In this document: positions 53,909 to 61,509 of the stretch, one piece after another | How the letters are laid out: every line of letters begins with the position of its first letter | Numbering within the stretch: position 1 is the stretch's first letter | Source: UBA940 sp031547885 | Lineage (GTDB): Bacteria > Bacteroidota > Bacteroidia > Bacteroidales > Rikenellaceae | Reading direction: 5' to 3' | DNA length: 64,000 nt | Assembly: GCA_031547885.1 (NCBI GenBank) | Contig: JAVBRO010000001.1 | Coordinates: forward strand, 248,001 to 312,000 | Position numbers and translations under genes: made by a program | Notes under the pieces: generated by a model | Databases searched by the model: none | What the model saw: the letters and a program-made list of their open reading frames with translations, nothing else | Told to the model about the DNA's origin: nothing

Positions 53909-54703
53909 ATGAAAAAATTTCTTATGATCCTGGCATTGGCAGGGGCATTCTCGCTGGCTTCCGTTCAAGTCCAGGCACAGGACGCTCCCGACGCTCAGGA
54001 GACCGACGCGATAACCCAGGCCATAGAGGCCGATGAAGTTCTCGATGCCGAAACCGGCGTTGCGGGCAAACCACTCCACCAGATACTTAAAGAAAAGTTC
54101 CTCGAAGGTGGTGCGGGCTGGATGAGTCCTATCCTGGTATTCCTGATCTTCGGTCTTGCCATCGCCATCGAGCGCATCCTCTACCTGAACCTGTCGACGA
54201 TAAACTCCAAAAAACTGATCGCCAAAGTCGAGGAAGCTCTCGAAACGGGCGGCATAGAGGCTGCCAAGGACGTCTGCCGCGACACGCGCGGTCCCGTCGC
54301 CTCGATCTTCTACCAGGGGCTCGACCGCTACGACCAGGGCCTGGACAACGTCGAAAAATCCGTCGTGTCCTACGGCTCGGTACAGATCGCGCAGATGGAA
54401 AGCGGCCTGGTCTGGATCGGCCTCTTCATCTCGCTGTCGCCCATGCTGGGATTCATGGGTACGGTCGTAGGTATGATCCAGGCTTTCGACTCGATCCAGG
54501 CGGCAGGCGACATCAGTCCGACGCTCGTTGCCGGCGGTATAAAGGTGGCGCTTCTTACGACCCTTCTCGGTCTTATCGTCGCCGTCATACTGCAGCTCTT
54601 CTACAGCTACATCATCTCGAAAATCGACAGCCTCACCATGGATATGGAAGACAGTTCGATCACGCTCGTAGACATGCTGACCGACTACGGCAGGAATAAG
54701 TAA
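53909..54703 (+). CDS. exbB: MotA/TolQ/ExbB proton channel protein
   Basis: About 264 residues from the ATG at 53909. This start gives the signal peptide MKKFLMILALAGAFSLASVQVQAQ, whereas the in-frame ATG at 53867 adds 14 polar residues and lies on top of the promoter. After an acidic periplasmic stretch come membrane segments WMSPILVFLIFGLAIAIERI, then GLVWIGLFISLSPMLGFMGTVVGMIQAF and ALLTTLLGLIVAVILQLFYSYI, the standard three-helix channel. With the two ExbD proteins it would convert the proton gradient into energy for TonB and thus for the SusC transporters. TonB itself is not in the window. Confidence 0.93.
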   Translation: MKKFLMILALAGAFSLASVQVQAQDAPDAQETDAITQAIEADEVLDAETGVAGKPLHQILKEKFLEGGAGWMSPILVFLIFGLAIAIERILYLNLSTINSKKLIAKVEEALETGGIEAAKDVCRDTRGPVASIFYQGLDRYDQGLDNVEKSVVSYGSVQIAQMESGLVWIGLFISLSPMLGFMGTVVGMIQAFDSIQAAGDISPTLVAGGIKVALLTTLLGLIVAVILQLFYSYIISKIDSLTMDMEDSSITLVDMLTDYGRNK

Positions 54704-54706
54704 GAC

Positions 54707-55129
54707 ATGTCAGGCATGAAAAAGATATTGAACATTGTCGAGATCGTCCTTATCGCCGTCGGCGTTGCCGGTTTGCTGTACTGGCTCCTGATGCCGGGCG
54801 ATACGAACGTCGACTTCATGCTCTACGCCGCTTATGCCTACGTCGCCGTTGCGATAGTCGCGGCGGTCGTGATGACGGCGATGAATATGGGCAAAAGCAG
54901 GGGAAGGAACAGGATAGGGCTTTATGTTTTCGGCATCCTGGCCGTGCTCGCCGTCGTGTTCTGGTTCACGCTAGGGAACGCCGATCCGGTGGTCGACGCC
55001 GGCAAAAAGGTTTACGATAACCCGTTTATACTGAAAATTACCGATACGATGATCTGGCTTGCCTATGCCGGGTTGGCGGCGGCCGTTCTCATACTGCTTG
55101 CGGGCGAGATTCGTAAAGCGTTAAAATAG
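54707..55129 (+). CDS. Small four-helix membrane protein of the exb operon
   Basis: 140-residue integral membrane protein without a recognised domain. Predicted helices are at about 8-28 (VEIVLIAVGVAGLLYWLLM), 37-60, 71-90 (IGLYVFGILAVLAVVFWFTLG) and 112-134 (MIWLAYAGLAAAVLILLAGEI). It lies 3 nt after exbB and 6 nt before the first exbD. A protein of this size in this position is a familiar part of the Bacteroidales ExbB-ExbD-ExbD operon, so a structural or assembly role in that complex is likely but not shown. Confidence 0.8.
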   Translation: MSGMKKILNIVEIVLIAVGVAGLLYWLLMPGDTNVDFMLYAAYAYVAVAIVAAVVMTAMNMGKSRGRNRIGLYVFGILAVLAVVFWFTLGNADPVVDAGKKVYDNPFILKITDTMIWLAYAGLAAAVLILLAGEIRKALK

Positions 55130-55135
55130 CCCGTC

Positions 55136-55732
55136 ATGGTCGAAGACAAGAGACAGATAAAGGAGATCAACGCGAGCTCGATGGCCGACATCGCGTTCCT
55201 GCTGCTGATATTCTTCCTTGTTGCTACAACCATGAACGTGGATACCGGCATCCAGCGCATCCTGCCTTCCATACCGACCGAAGAGACGGCGGTGCATGAT
55301 ATGGATGTCAAGGAGCGCAACCTTCTGAATGTCTTCGTGAATACATACGGCCAGATCCTTGTCGCCCGCCAGCCGATGCACATCTCCCAGTTGAAGGATA
55401 AGTTCAGGGAGTTTATCCTGAACCCGGACAACGACGAGAATCTGCCCTCCCGCAAGGATACGGAGATCAGGCTGCCGGACGGAAGCATATGGGTATATCC
55501 GGTCAGCGAGGGGATCGTGTCGATCACGACCGACCGCGGTACCGATTTCGACGTGTACATCCAGGTACAGAACGAACTGAGCCGCGCGCTCAACGAGGTC
55601 CGCGATATGGTCGCTATGCAGAAGTATAAGAGAAAGTTCATGGAACTTACGGAAGAGCAGCGGAATGTGATCGTGAAGGCCGTTCCGCAAAGGATCTCCG
55701 AATCGGAACCGCGTAACGCAGGAGGGCGGTAG
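55136..55732 (+). CDS. exbD: ExbD/TolR-type biopolymer transport protein, first copy
   Basis: 198 residues. A short cytoplasmic N-terminus (KEINASSMADIAF) leads into one membrane helix (LLLIFFLVATTMNVDTGI) with Asp18 in SMADIAFLLLIFFL as the expected proton-carrying residue. A periplasmic domain of about 160 residues follows, with LNVFVNTYGQILVARQP and IVSITTDRGTDFDVYIQVQNEL. It partners ExbB and the second ExbD. Confidence 0.92.
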   Translation: MVEDKRQIKEINASSMADIAFLLLIFFLVATTMNVDTGIQRILPSIPTEETAVHDMDVKERNLLNVFVNTYGQILVARQPMHISQLKDKFREFILNPDNDENLPSRKDTEIRLPDGSIWVYPVSEGIVSITTDRGTDFDVYIQVQNELSRALNEVRDMVAMQKYKRKFMELTEEQRNVIVKAVPQRISESEPRNAGGR

Positions 55733-55733
55733 C

Positions 55734-56213
55734 ATGGCTGTAATGAAGAAAAAGAGGAAAGCCGGTATTCCGCCGATCTCGACGGCGTCGCTGCCCGACG
55801 TCATATTCATGATCCTGTTCTTCTTCATGATCTCGACCAGCATGCGCAACCACTACGTACTGGTGAAGACGGAGCTGCCGTCCGCCTCGGAAGTGCAGAA
55901 ACTGGAAAAGAAACAGCTCGCAAGCTATATCTACATCGGGCAGCCGGTCGCTTCACAGCAGGCGCAGTGGGGTACCGCTCCCCGCATCCAGCTCAACGGC
56001 AGCTACCGCAGCATGCAGGATATCCTGGAGTTCGTCGCATCGGAACGCGATAAACTGAAGGAAGCCGACCGCGCCGCGATGACTGTCATGATCAAGGCAG
56101 ACAAAGATACGCGCATGGGAATAATAAACGACGTCAAACAGGAACTGCGCAAGGCGAACGCCCTGAGAATAAGCTACGCCGCCAACAAAACGGCCGTACA
56201 GGCAAACTATTAG
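55734..56213 (+). CDS. exbD: ExbD/TolR-type biopolymer transport protein, second copy
   Basis: 159 residues. The basic N-terminus (MKKKRKAGIPPISTAS) is followed by LPDVIFMILFFFMISTSM, a single helix with the conserved Asp, and a smaller periplasmic domain (YIYIGQPVASQQAQ, TVMIKADKDTRMGIINDVKQEL). The start at 55734 lies 1 nt after the preceding exbD stop. The two ExbD proteins differ clearly and probably form a mixed dimer in the ExbB pore. A 14-bp palindrome (56219-56232) follows the stop; no convincing terminator is seen. Confidence 0.92.
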   Translation: MAVMKKKRKAGIPPISTASLPDVIFMILFFFMISTSMRNHYVLVKTELPSASEVQKLEKKQLASYIYIGQPVASQQAQWGTAPRIQLNGSYRSMQDILEFVASERDKLKEADRAAMTVMIKADKDTRMGIINDVKQELRKANALRISYAANKTAVQANY

Positions 56214-56300
56214 GCCGCTGTGTGCGCACACATGATCGAAAGGCCGTCCCGTCCGGATGATTTTTTGTTTTATTGAACCTGCCTGTTGATACTAATTTGC

Positions 56301-56308
56301 TATTTTTG
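56301..56308 (+). promoter_or_regulatory. TAnnTTTG promoter of the zinc-ribbon gene
   Basis: A perfect -7 box TATTTTTG, about 30 nt before the ATG at 56339. No good -33 TTTG at normal spacing was found. Confidence 0.5.
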
Positions 56309-56338
56309 TTTCCGACTATAAACCAATATGAACTCACT

Positions 56339-56932
56339 ATGGCACTAATAACCTGTCCTGCGTGTGGGAACAGCGTCTCGGAACGCGCCGCGTCGTGTCC
56401 GCGCTGCGGGGAACCCATCGAGCAGAAACCCAGGGCCGCTGCGCCGGCCGAACCCGAATTGCCGACACAAGAACCCGAACAGAATTACCAGTTCATCAAT
56501 TTCGACCGCAAGCAATACCTCAAAAAGCGGGCGAACGACGATCCCGAAGAGGTGGAACACGTCGTGCGGAAATGGAACTGGGGAGCTTTTTTTCTTACAT
56601 GGATATGGGGCGCCGGAAATGGTGTCTACCTGACGCTGCTATTGCTCATTCCTGTATTCGGATGGATAGCAACCCCGATCGTGGCGATCGTGCTGGGCGC
56701 AAAAGGGAACCGGCTCGCATGGGAATCTAAAGACAAGGAGTGGGACGACATCAACGAATTCCGCCGCGTCCAGAGATTCTGGGCTATGGGGGGCCTGGCT
56801 GTGTGGGTCATACTGCTGCTAATCGTCCTGATACTCGTCCTGGCGGTGGTCTTTATGCCGAAAGAGATCGACGTGACCACGATGGATATAATCGAAGGAT
56901 ATATTAAAAGGCGGTTCTTCTGGTTCCTGTAA
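56339..56932 (+). CDS. Zinc-ribbon membrane protein of unknown function
   Basis: 197 residues from the ATG at 56339 (MALITCPACG); an in-frame ATG at 56273 would place the start upstream of the promoter. The N-terminus is a zinc ribbon with two CxxC pairs (CPACG and CPRCG), followed by a charged linker and at least two membrane segments: about 86-121, rich in aromatic and aliphatic residues (FFLTWIWGAGNGVYLTLLLL), and about 158-183 (MGGLAVWVILLLIVLILVLAVVFM). Proteins of this plan are common in Bacteroidetes, but no function is known to me. It appears to be a single-gene unit. Confidence 0.8.
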   Translation: MALITCPACGNSVSERAASCPRCGEPIEQKPRAAAPAEPELPTQEPEQNYQFINFDRKQYLKKRANDDPEEVEHVVRKWNWGAFFLTWIWGAGNGVYLTLLLLIPVFGWIATPIVAIVLGAKGNRLAWESKDKEWDDINEFRRVQRFWAMGGLAVWVILLLIVLILVLAVVFMPKEIDVTTMDIIEGYIKRRFFWFL

Positions 56933-56954
56933 GGCGAAAGATTCAGCATCCGAC

Positions 56955-56996
56955 GTCATTGCGACCGCGAGTCCGACGAAGCGGGAAGCAATCCAG
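56955..56996 (+). repeat. Dispersed repeat GTCATTGCGA ... GAAGCAATCC
   Basis: A short imperfectly palindromic element. A second copy lies in the opposite orientation at 58669-58707; both share the ends GTCATTGCGA and GAAGCAATCCAG. Elements of this type are widespread between genes in many bacteria. Confidence 0.7.
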
Positions 56997-57002
56997 ATCA
57001 CA

Positions 57003-57030
57003 AAAACCGCCTAAGGAAGGCGTTTTTTTT
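57003..57030 (+). terminator. Terminator after the zinc-ribbon gene
   Basis: A 5-bp core stem (cgcct / aggcg) is extended by A-T pairs past a bulged C and ends in eight T. It lies 70 nt after the stop, behind the dispersed repeat. Confidence 0.65.
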
Positions 57031-57031
57031 A

Positions 57032-57217
57032 TTGTCATCCCGAACGAGTGCGATCCGATACCCTGTTGTGGAATAACAGAGTCTATCGCACGACGAGGGA
57101 ACTACAATACAATTTGAAAAATTGAAGCTGGTTGACTATAAGGAAGATCCCTCGTCACCGGATATAATCGGTGAAGTATATAAGAGCCCCATTATTCCGG
57201 CTCGCTCGGGATGACAA
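57032..57217. repeat. 186-bp element with 17-bp terminal inverted repeats
   Basis: The ends ttgtcatcccgaacgag (57032-57048) and ctcgctcgggatgacaa (57201-57217) are inverted repeats with a single mismatch. Inside are further inverted pairs (gtgcgat/atcgcac and gacgaggga/tccctcgtc), so the whole element can fold. It encodes no protein and no clear target-site duplication flanks it. It could be a MITE-like or REP-derived element. Confidence 0.65.
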
Positions 57218-57247
57218 AACGAAGAACAGCCGGATCGATGGCTGTTT

Positions 57248-57721
57248 CTATAACTCCAGAGTGTTCTCTTCGGGATTGTAGCCAGTGTCTTCTAAAAGGC
57301 TGCTGCTTTCTGCGGCGGCGACGGCAAGCTGGTCGCAGCGTTCGTTCTCGGGGATCGAGGCGTGGCCCTTGATCCAGACGAACCGCACCTTGTGGCGACG
57401 GTAGATCCGCAGGAAACGCTGCCACAGGTCTGGATTCTTTTTCTTTGCAAAACCCTTGCGCTCCCATCCGAAAACCCACCCTTTGTCGACAGCATCGACC
57501 ACATAGCGCGAATCCGAATATACCGTCACTTCGCAGTTGTCATATTTGAGGGCCTCAAGTCCCGTGATAACAGCCAGGAGTTCCATGCGGTTGTTGGTAG
57601 TCAGGCGGTAGCCGGCGCTCAGCTCCTTGCGGTGTGGCGGCGCCAGCAGCACGACGCCGTAGCCTCCCCTGCCGGGATTGCCCTTCGCCGCACCGTCTGT
57701 GTATATGGTTATTTTCGCCAT
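57248..57721 (-). CDS. rnhA: Ribonuclease HI
   Basis: 157 residues from the ATG at 57721 (MAKITIYTDGAAKGNPG). An upstream in-frame ATG (57799) would precede the promoter. It cleaves the RNA strand of RNA-DNA hybrids. The active-site acidic residues are Asp9 (YTDGA), Glu48 (NNRMELLAV), Asp70 (YSDSRYV) and a later Asp in ERCDQLA. The substrate-binding protrusion GWERKGFAKKKNPDLWQ and VWIKGHASIPENERCD are standard. A -33/-7 promoter lies so close to the ATG that the mRNA would be almost leaderless. Confidence 0.95.
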   Translation of the reverse strand: MAKITIYTDGAAKGNPGRGGYGVVLLAPPHRKELSAGYRLTTNNRMELLAVITGLEALKYDNCEVTVYSDSRYVVDAVDKGWVFGWERKGFAKKKNPDLWQRFLRIYRRHKVRFVWIKGHASIPENERCDQLAVAAAESSSLLEDTGYNPEENTLEL

Positions 57722-57728
57722 CACCACG

Positions 57729-57759
57729 CAAAGATAGTGAAAGGTGAGCGCAGAGCAAA
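57729..57759 (-). promoter_or_regulatory. Canonical Bacteroidetes promoter at rnhA
   Basis: On the - strand TTTG (57756-57759), exactly 19 nt, then TATCTTTG (57729-57736): a perfect match to both elements. Transcription would begin about 4 nt before the ATG at 57721. Another TATCTTTG (57811-57818) could give a longer leader but has no -33 element. Confidence 0.75.
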
Positions 57760-57823
57760 GGGGAAACGTAGTTTTTCCGAAAGCTATGCCGAGCCGCATC
57801 CTATCTTATTCAAAGATAATCAA

Positions 57824-57856
57824 AAAAAGGGACACGGGCCTTTCGGGACCCGTGTC
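57824..57856 (-). terminator. Terminator of the lipocalin gene
   Basis: An 8-bp perfect stem (57831-57838 with 57849-57856) is followed on the - strand by CCTTTTTTTG. It lies just after the lipocalin stop at 57878. Confidence 0.8.
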
Positions 57857-57877
57857 TATATGGCAGTTATGAGATAT

Positions 57878-58429
57878 CTACTGCTGTTCCGTCCAAAGCA
57901 GGCGCGAAATATTGTAGCCCGCTTCTGCGGCTTTATGCAGATATGTCCTGGCCACCGGTTCGGGCATTGTCTTTTCCCTCGAAAGCAGCCATATATAATC
58001 ATGGTTGCGGCCGAAAACAAGCGCGTATTTGTAATCTTTGTCTATCGCAACGACATTGTAACCAGCATAGAACGGCCCTAAAAAGGAGACTTTCAGCATC
58101 CCGACATCAGGAGTCTTCACAAATTTCGCCTTGCCTATGGAATTTCTCCACTCGTCCTTCAGCGGATCGAATCCCCTGTTATCGACCCGGATGGAGCCGT
58201 CGTCATTCATGGAATAGGTGGCGGTGACATTGGACAGGCCTTTTTCCCATTTGTAATCCAGGCGGGCGATCTCATACCACCTGCCGAGGTATTTAGAGGC
58301 ATCGAAACCGCCCACAGCATCCACTCCTTCAGGAATGGTGCGCTTCATTTTCCCCGCTGTAAACAGTGCCGTCCCGGCTGTCAGGATAACTGCCGGAACT
58401 GCGATCGCAATGACTTTATTCCTTTTCAT
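57878..58429 (-). CDS. blc: Lipocalin family protein (Blc-like)
   Basis: 183-residue membrane-anchored lipocalin that would bind lipids or other small hydrophobic molecules in the envelope. The N-terminal hydrophobic segment (VIAIAVPAVILTAGTALFTAG) lacks a lipobox Cys, so it is either a cleaved signal or a membrane anchor, unlike E. coli Blc. The lipocalin signature GRWYEIARLDYKWEKGL is clear, followed by NVTATYSMNDDGSIRVDNRG, KAKFVKTPDVGMLKVSFLGPFYAGYNVVAID and YIWLLSR, the usual Blc order. A near-consensus -7 box (TACATCTG, 58453-58460) precedes it. It is transcribed on its own. Confidence 0.9.
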   Translation of the reverse strand: MKRNKVIAIAVPAVILTAGTALFTAGKMKRTIPEGVDAVGGFDASKYLGRWYEIARLDYKWEKGLSNVTATYSMNDDGSIRVDNRGFDPLKDEWRNSIGKAKFVKTPDVGMLKVSFLGPFYAGYNVVAIDKDYKYALVFGRNHDYIWLLSREKTMPEPVARTYLHKAAEAGYNISRLLWTEQQ

Positions 58430-58492
58430 AGCACATTTTTTTCAATTACACACAGATGTATAAATACCGTGCCACGTAAACCGGAGATGCCC

Positions 58493-58523
58493 TAAAAAAC
58501 GAAAGCCCCCATAAGGGAGCTTC
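58493..58523 (-). terminator. Terminator, probably of groESL
   Basis: The stem gaagctccc / gggggcttc with one wobble is followed on the - strand by TTTTTT. It would give groESL mRNA a 3' untranslated part of about 350 nt containing the repeats. Confidence 0.7.
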
Positions 58524-58668
58524 CGCGAGTAAAAAATATATAGGCGGGCCATCCGGCCCGGTAGCCGCGACGGACGGCCGAAACTCCATCGGAATCTTGA
58601 CGATCCCAACTGAATCGCACCGCCGTTACGGGTAACTGTGAGGATTTCGGAATATCGAAGTTTCTCCC

Positions 58669-58707
58669 CTGGATTGCTTCGTCGGCTTGCAGCCGCCTCG
58701 CAATGAC
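58669..58707 (-). repeat. Dispersed repeat, inverted copy of the one at 56955
   Basis: Starts CTGGATTGCTTC and ends CGCAATGAC, the reverse complement of the ends of the copy at 56955-56996. Its right end is included in the first unit of the adjacent tandem duplication. Confidence 0.7.
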
Positions 58708-58870
58708 GGTGCAGCTGTGCCGGGAGTTTCAGATCCTCGGCCACATTTATCATCAAATCCGCTGCGGCCGTTGCCAGCCGTTGCAACCTCCTCGTGATGA
58801 CGGCGGCGCTGTGCCGGGAGTTTCAGATCCTCGGCCACATTTATCATCAAATCCGCTGCGGCCGTTGCCG
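58696..58870. repeat. 94-bp tandem duplication at the 3' end of groEL
   Basis: A 62-bp stretch is identical at 58714-58775 and 58808-58869, a period of 94 bp; the preceding 18 bases of each unit are also similar. The second unit ends exactly next to the groEL stop (58871-58873). Confidence 0.85.
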
Positions 58871-60502
58871 CTACATCATGCCGCCCATGCCGCCCATTCC
58901 GGGATTCGGCATTGCGGGAGAGTCTTCCTTCTTGTCGACCAGCACGCATTCGGTGGTCAGGAACATCGAAGCCACGGAAGCCGCGTTCTCGAGAGCCACG
59001 CGGGCTACCTTCGTGGGGTCGATGATCCCCGCTGCGAAGAGGTCTTCGTATTTTTCGAGGCGTGCGTTGAAACCGTAAGAACCTTTACCTTCGCGCACCT
59101 TGTTGACCACCACCGAGCCTTCGCCGCCTGCATTGGCAACGATCTGGCGCAGAGGCTCTTCAATGGCGCGTTTCACGATCTGGATACCGGTGGTCTCGTC
59201 GTCGTTCTCGCCTTTCAGTTTTTCGAGGGCATCGGCCGCGCGGATATATGCGACGCCGCCGCCCGGGATGATTCCCTCTTCGACAGCCGCACGGGTCGCC
59301 GCAAGGGCATCCTCGACGCGGTCTTTCTTCTCTTTCATCTCGACTTCTGTGACTGCGCCGACGTAAAGGACTGCAACGCCGCCCGCAAGTTTGGCAAGGC
59401 GTTCCTGCAGCTTTTCGCGGTCATAGTCCGAGGTGGAAGCCTCGATCTGCTTGCGTATCTGTGCGATGCGTGCGTCGATATTTGCTTTTTTGCCGCCGCC
59501 GTTCACGACGGTCGTGTTTTCCTTGTTAATCGACACCTTGTCGGCCGTACCGAGCATGTCGATAGTGGCCTGGTCGAGCATAAAGCCGGTGTCTTCGGAA
59601 ATGACCGTGCCGCCCGTCAGGATGGCTATATCCTGGAGCATCTCCTTGCGGCGGTCGCCGAATCCGGGAGCCTTCACAGCGGCGATCTTCAGCGTGCCGC
59701 GCAGTTTGTTGACGACCATCGTCGCGAGCGCTTCGCCGTCGACATCCTCGGCGATAATGACCAGCGAGCGGCCCTGCTGGGCGATCGGTTCCAGAACGCC
59801 CATGATCTCCTTGAGCGTCGATATCTTCTTGTCGGTGATGAGGATATAGGGTTTCTCCATCACGGCTTCCATCTTTTCGGAGTCGGTCATGAAGTAGGCC
59901 GAGATGTAGCCGCGGTCGAACTGCATCCCTTCCACGACATCGACGTAAGTTTCCGTTCCCTTGGCTTCCTCGACGGTGATGACGCCCTCCTTGTTGACCT
60001 TGCCGACGGCTTCGGCGATCAGCGAACCGATGGCCTCGTCGTTGTTGGCCGAGCTGGATGCGACCTGTTTGACCTTTTCGATGTCGTTGCCGACTTTTTT
60101 GCTCTGCTTGTGGAGCGATTCGACTACCGTTGCGACGGCCTTGTCGATACCGCGTTTCAGGTCCATCGGGTTCGCGCCCGCGGTCACGTTCTTGATCCCG
60201 ACGCTTATGATGGCCTGCGCAAGGACCGTAGCGGTAGTGGTGCCGTCGCCAGCATCGTCGTTGGTGCGCGAAGCGACCTCCTTGACCATCTGGGCGCCCA
60301 TGTTGGCGAACGGATCGTCGAGTTCTATCTCCTTGGCGACCGTCACACCGTCCTTGGTGATCTGCGGGCTGCCGTATTTTTTGTCGATGATGACATTGCG
60401 GCCTTTCGGACCGAGGGTCACTTTCACCGCATCACTGAGCGCGTCGACACCCTGCTTCAGAAGTTCGCGCGCTTCCACATTGTATTTTATATCTTTTGCC
60501 AT
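58871..60502 (-). CDS. groEL: Chaperonin GroEL (Hsp60)
   Basis: 543-residue chaperonin that folds proteins inside the double-ring cage capped by GroES. The conserved blocks are present: VKVTLGPKGRNV, KDGVTVAKEIEL, DDAGDGTTTATVLAQ (ATP site), ANPMDLKRGIDKA, APGFGDRRKEMLQDIA and IPGGGVAYIRA. The C-terminus is the flexible GMGGMGGMM tail. It follows groES by 66 nt in the usual groESL order. The full length is normal for the family. Confidence 0.98.
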   Translation of the reverse strand: MAKDIKYNVEARELLKQGVDALSDAVKVTLGPKGRNVIIDKKYGSPQITKDGVTVAKEIELDDPFANMGAQMVKEVASRTNDDAGDGTTTATVLAQAIISVGIKNVTAGANPMDLKRGIDKAVATVVESLHKQSKKVGNDIEKVKQVASSSANNDEAIGSLIAEAVGKVNKEGVITVEEAKGTETYVDVVEGMQFDRGYISAYFMTDSEKMEAVMEKPYILITDKKISTLKEIMGVLEPIAQQGRSLVIIAEDVDGEALATMVVNKLRGTLKIAAVKAPGFGDRRKEMLQDIAILTGGTVISEDTGFMLDQATIDMLGTADKVSINKENTTVVNGGGKKANIDARIAQIRKQIEASTSDYDREKLQERLAKLAGGVAVLYVGAVTEVEMKEKKDRVEDALAATRAAVEEGIIPGGGVAYIRAADALEKLKGENDDETTGIQIVKRAIEEPLRQIVANAGGEGSVVVNKVREGKGSYGFNARLEKYEDLFAAGIIDPTKVARVALENAASVASMFLTTECVLVDKKEDSPAMPNPGMGGMGGMM

Positions 60503-60568
60503 GGTTTAATCAATTACGAATTTCAAATTACGAATTACGATTTCATTTTGTCGCCAGAGCCACCGCTA

Positions 60569-60841
60569 TCACGACAAAATGGCCATTACGTCGTTCTGAC
60601 GCATTATAAGGTAAGTTTCGCCGTCGTGGGTGATCTCGGTTCCGGCGTATTTGCCGTACAGCACCTTGTCGCCCGCTTTAACTTCCATCTTCACCTCTTC
60701 GGTGCCGGGGCCTGCGGCAACAACGGTCCCTGCCAGGGGTTTTTCTTTTGCGGTCTCGGGAATGAACAGTCCGCCGGCGGTCTTTTCCTCGGCCGGATCG
60801 GGCTTTATGAGCACTCTGTCTGCCAATGGTTTGATCTTCAT
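60569..60841 (-). CDS. groES: Co-chaperonin GroES (Hsp10)
   Basis: 90 residues from the ATG at 60841 (MKIKPLADRVLIKPDP). The in-frame extension to 60976 is rejected because it would run across the promoter and has no counterpart in GroES. The mobile loop region EEKTAGGLFIPETAKEKP and the GDKVLYGKYAGTEI block are typical. It caps the GroEL ring and is co-transcribed with groEL. Confidence 0.97.
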   Translation of the reverse strand: MKIKPLADRVLIKPDPAEEKTAGGLFIPETAKEKPLAGTVVAAGPGTEEVKMEVKAGDKVLYGKYAGTEITHDGETYLIMRQNDVMAILS

Positions 60842-60899
60842 AGCTTTCTCGATTTTAAGATTTATTATGTTTTGGTTTTTAGTTCTGGTCTGCAAATTC

Positions 60900-60916
60900 T
60901 GCAATGCGTGTGCCAA
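60900..60916 (-). promoter_or_regulatory. Sigma54-like -24/-12 element upstream of groESL
   Basis: On the - strand TTGGCAC-ACGCA-TTGCA: GG and GC are 12 bases apart, matching the sigma54 (RpoN) consensus TGGCACG-N4-TTGCW. Transcription would start near 60889, giving a leader of about 48 nt. A second, weaker TTGGCAC lies further upstream (about 60970). No good TAnnTTTG box was found in the gap. The match could be by chance. Confidence 0.45.
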
Positions 60917-61024
60917 TCGGTCCGGAGTGCAAATTTGGCATTTTTTACTGACATTACCGCACAACCATAGTGCCAATGTGTCATAGCAGAAGTAAAAAAG
61001 CCACCCTTTTCAGGATGGCTTTCG

Positions 61025-61099
<75 letters not shown>

Positions 61100-61157
61100 A
61101 TATAGGAATCTGACGATCCCGCACCGTTATCCGACCGTCGGCGCACCGGTTTTTCTG

Positions 61158-61189
61158 AAAAAAAGCCGCCCTTGTGGGAGCAGCTTTTA
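61158..61189 (-). terminator. Terminator of rpsT
   Basis: On the - strand an imperfect stem (aaagctgctccc / gggcggcttt) is followed by TTTTTTT. It lies about 24 nt after the rpsT stop and before tRNA-His. Confidence 0.75.
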
Positions 61190-61212
61190 TCCTACGGGAA
61201 AAAGAGCCGCGC

Positions 61213-61464
61213 CTACAGTTTGTTGACGTGATGCTGAAGACTGCTTTTGAGGTTACCCGCCTTGTTCTTGTGGATAACGTTGGTCTTCGCAAGTTTGTCG
61301 AGCATAGCGGCTACCTTCGGAAGAAGGGCTTCCGCAGCGCTCTTGTCAGTGGTGTTGCGCAGGGCTTTGACCGCGTTGCGGGCGGTTTTGTGGTAGTACC
61401 TGTTGCGAAGCCTGCGAACGTCCGTCTGACGGATCCTTTTCTGTGATGACTTGTGGTTTGCCAT
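61213..61464 (-). CDS. rpsT: 30S ribosomal protein S20
   Basis: 83 residues, the family length. MANHKSSQKRIRQTDVRRLRN is the typical basic N-terminus and KAGNLKSSLQHHVNKL the C-terminal helix. It binds 16S rRNA early in small-subunit assembly. It lies between tRNA-Glu and tRNA-His on the same strand. A hairpin with T-run between tRNA-Glu and rpsT means that expression probably depends on read-through from the tRNA promoter. Confidence 0.97.
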   Translation of the reverse strand: MANHKSSQKRIRQTDVRRLRNRYYHKTARNAVKALRNTTDKSAAEALLPKVAAMLDKLAKTNVIHKNKAGNLKSSLQHHVNKL

Positions 61465-61476
61465 TTTACTTTAGTT

Positions 61477-61505
61477 AAAAACGGGCGCCCCTTTAATCGG
61501 CACCC
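61477..61505 (-). terminator. Terminator-like hairpin between tRNA-Glu and rpsT
   Basis: On the - strand GGGTGCC / GGCGCCC (one wobble) with an 8-9 nt loop is followed by GTTTTT, ending only about 13 nt before the rpsT ATG. Confidence 0.6.
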
Positions 61506-61509
61506 CTTG

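Larger units (their letters stand above)
56933..57247. other. Intergenic region rich in repeats
   Basis: This 315-bp gap contains no gene. It holds a dispersed repeat of the ATTGCGA/GAAGCAATCC type (56955-56996), a terminator (57003-57030) and a 186-bp element bounded by 17-bp inverted repeats (57032-57217). Confidence 0.8.
58430..58870. other. Gap between groEL and the lipocalin gene
   Basis: This 441-bp gap holds a terminator (58493-58523), a dispersed repeat (58669-58707) and a 94-bp tandem duplication abutting groEL (58696-58870). The short open frames running through it translate repeat sequence and have no sign of being genes. Confidence 0.75.

Noticed and set aside
56219..56232. 14-bp palindrome TGTGTGCGCACACA after the second exbD
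   Set aside because: Too short and isolated to assign a role, with no T-run and no second copy noticed.
60842..60976. 45-residue N-terminal extension of GroES
   Set aside because: GroES proteins start at the MKIKPL-type sequence, and the extension would span the sigma54-like promoter.
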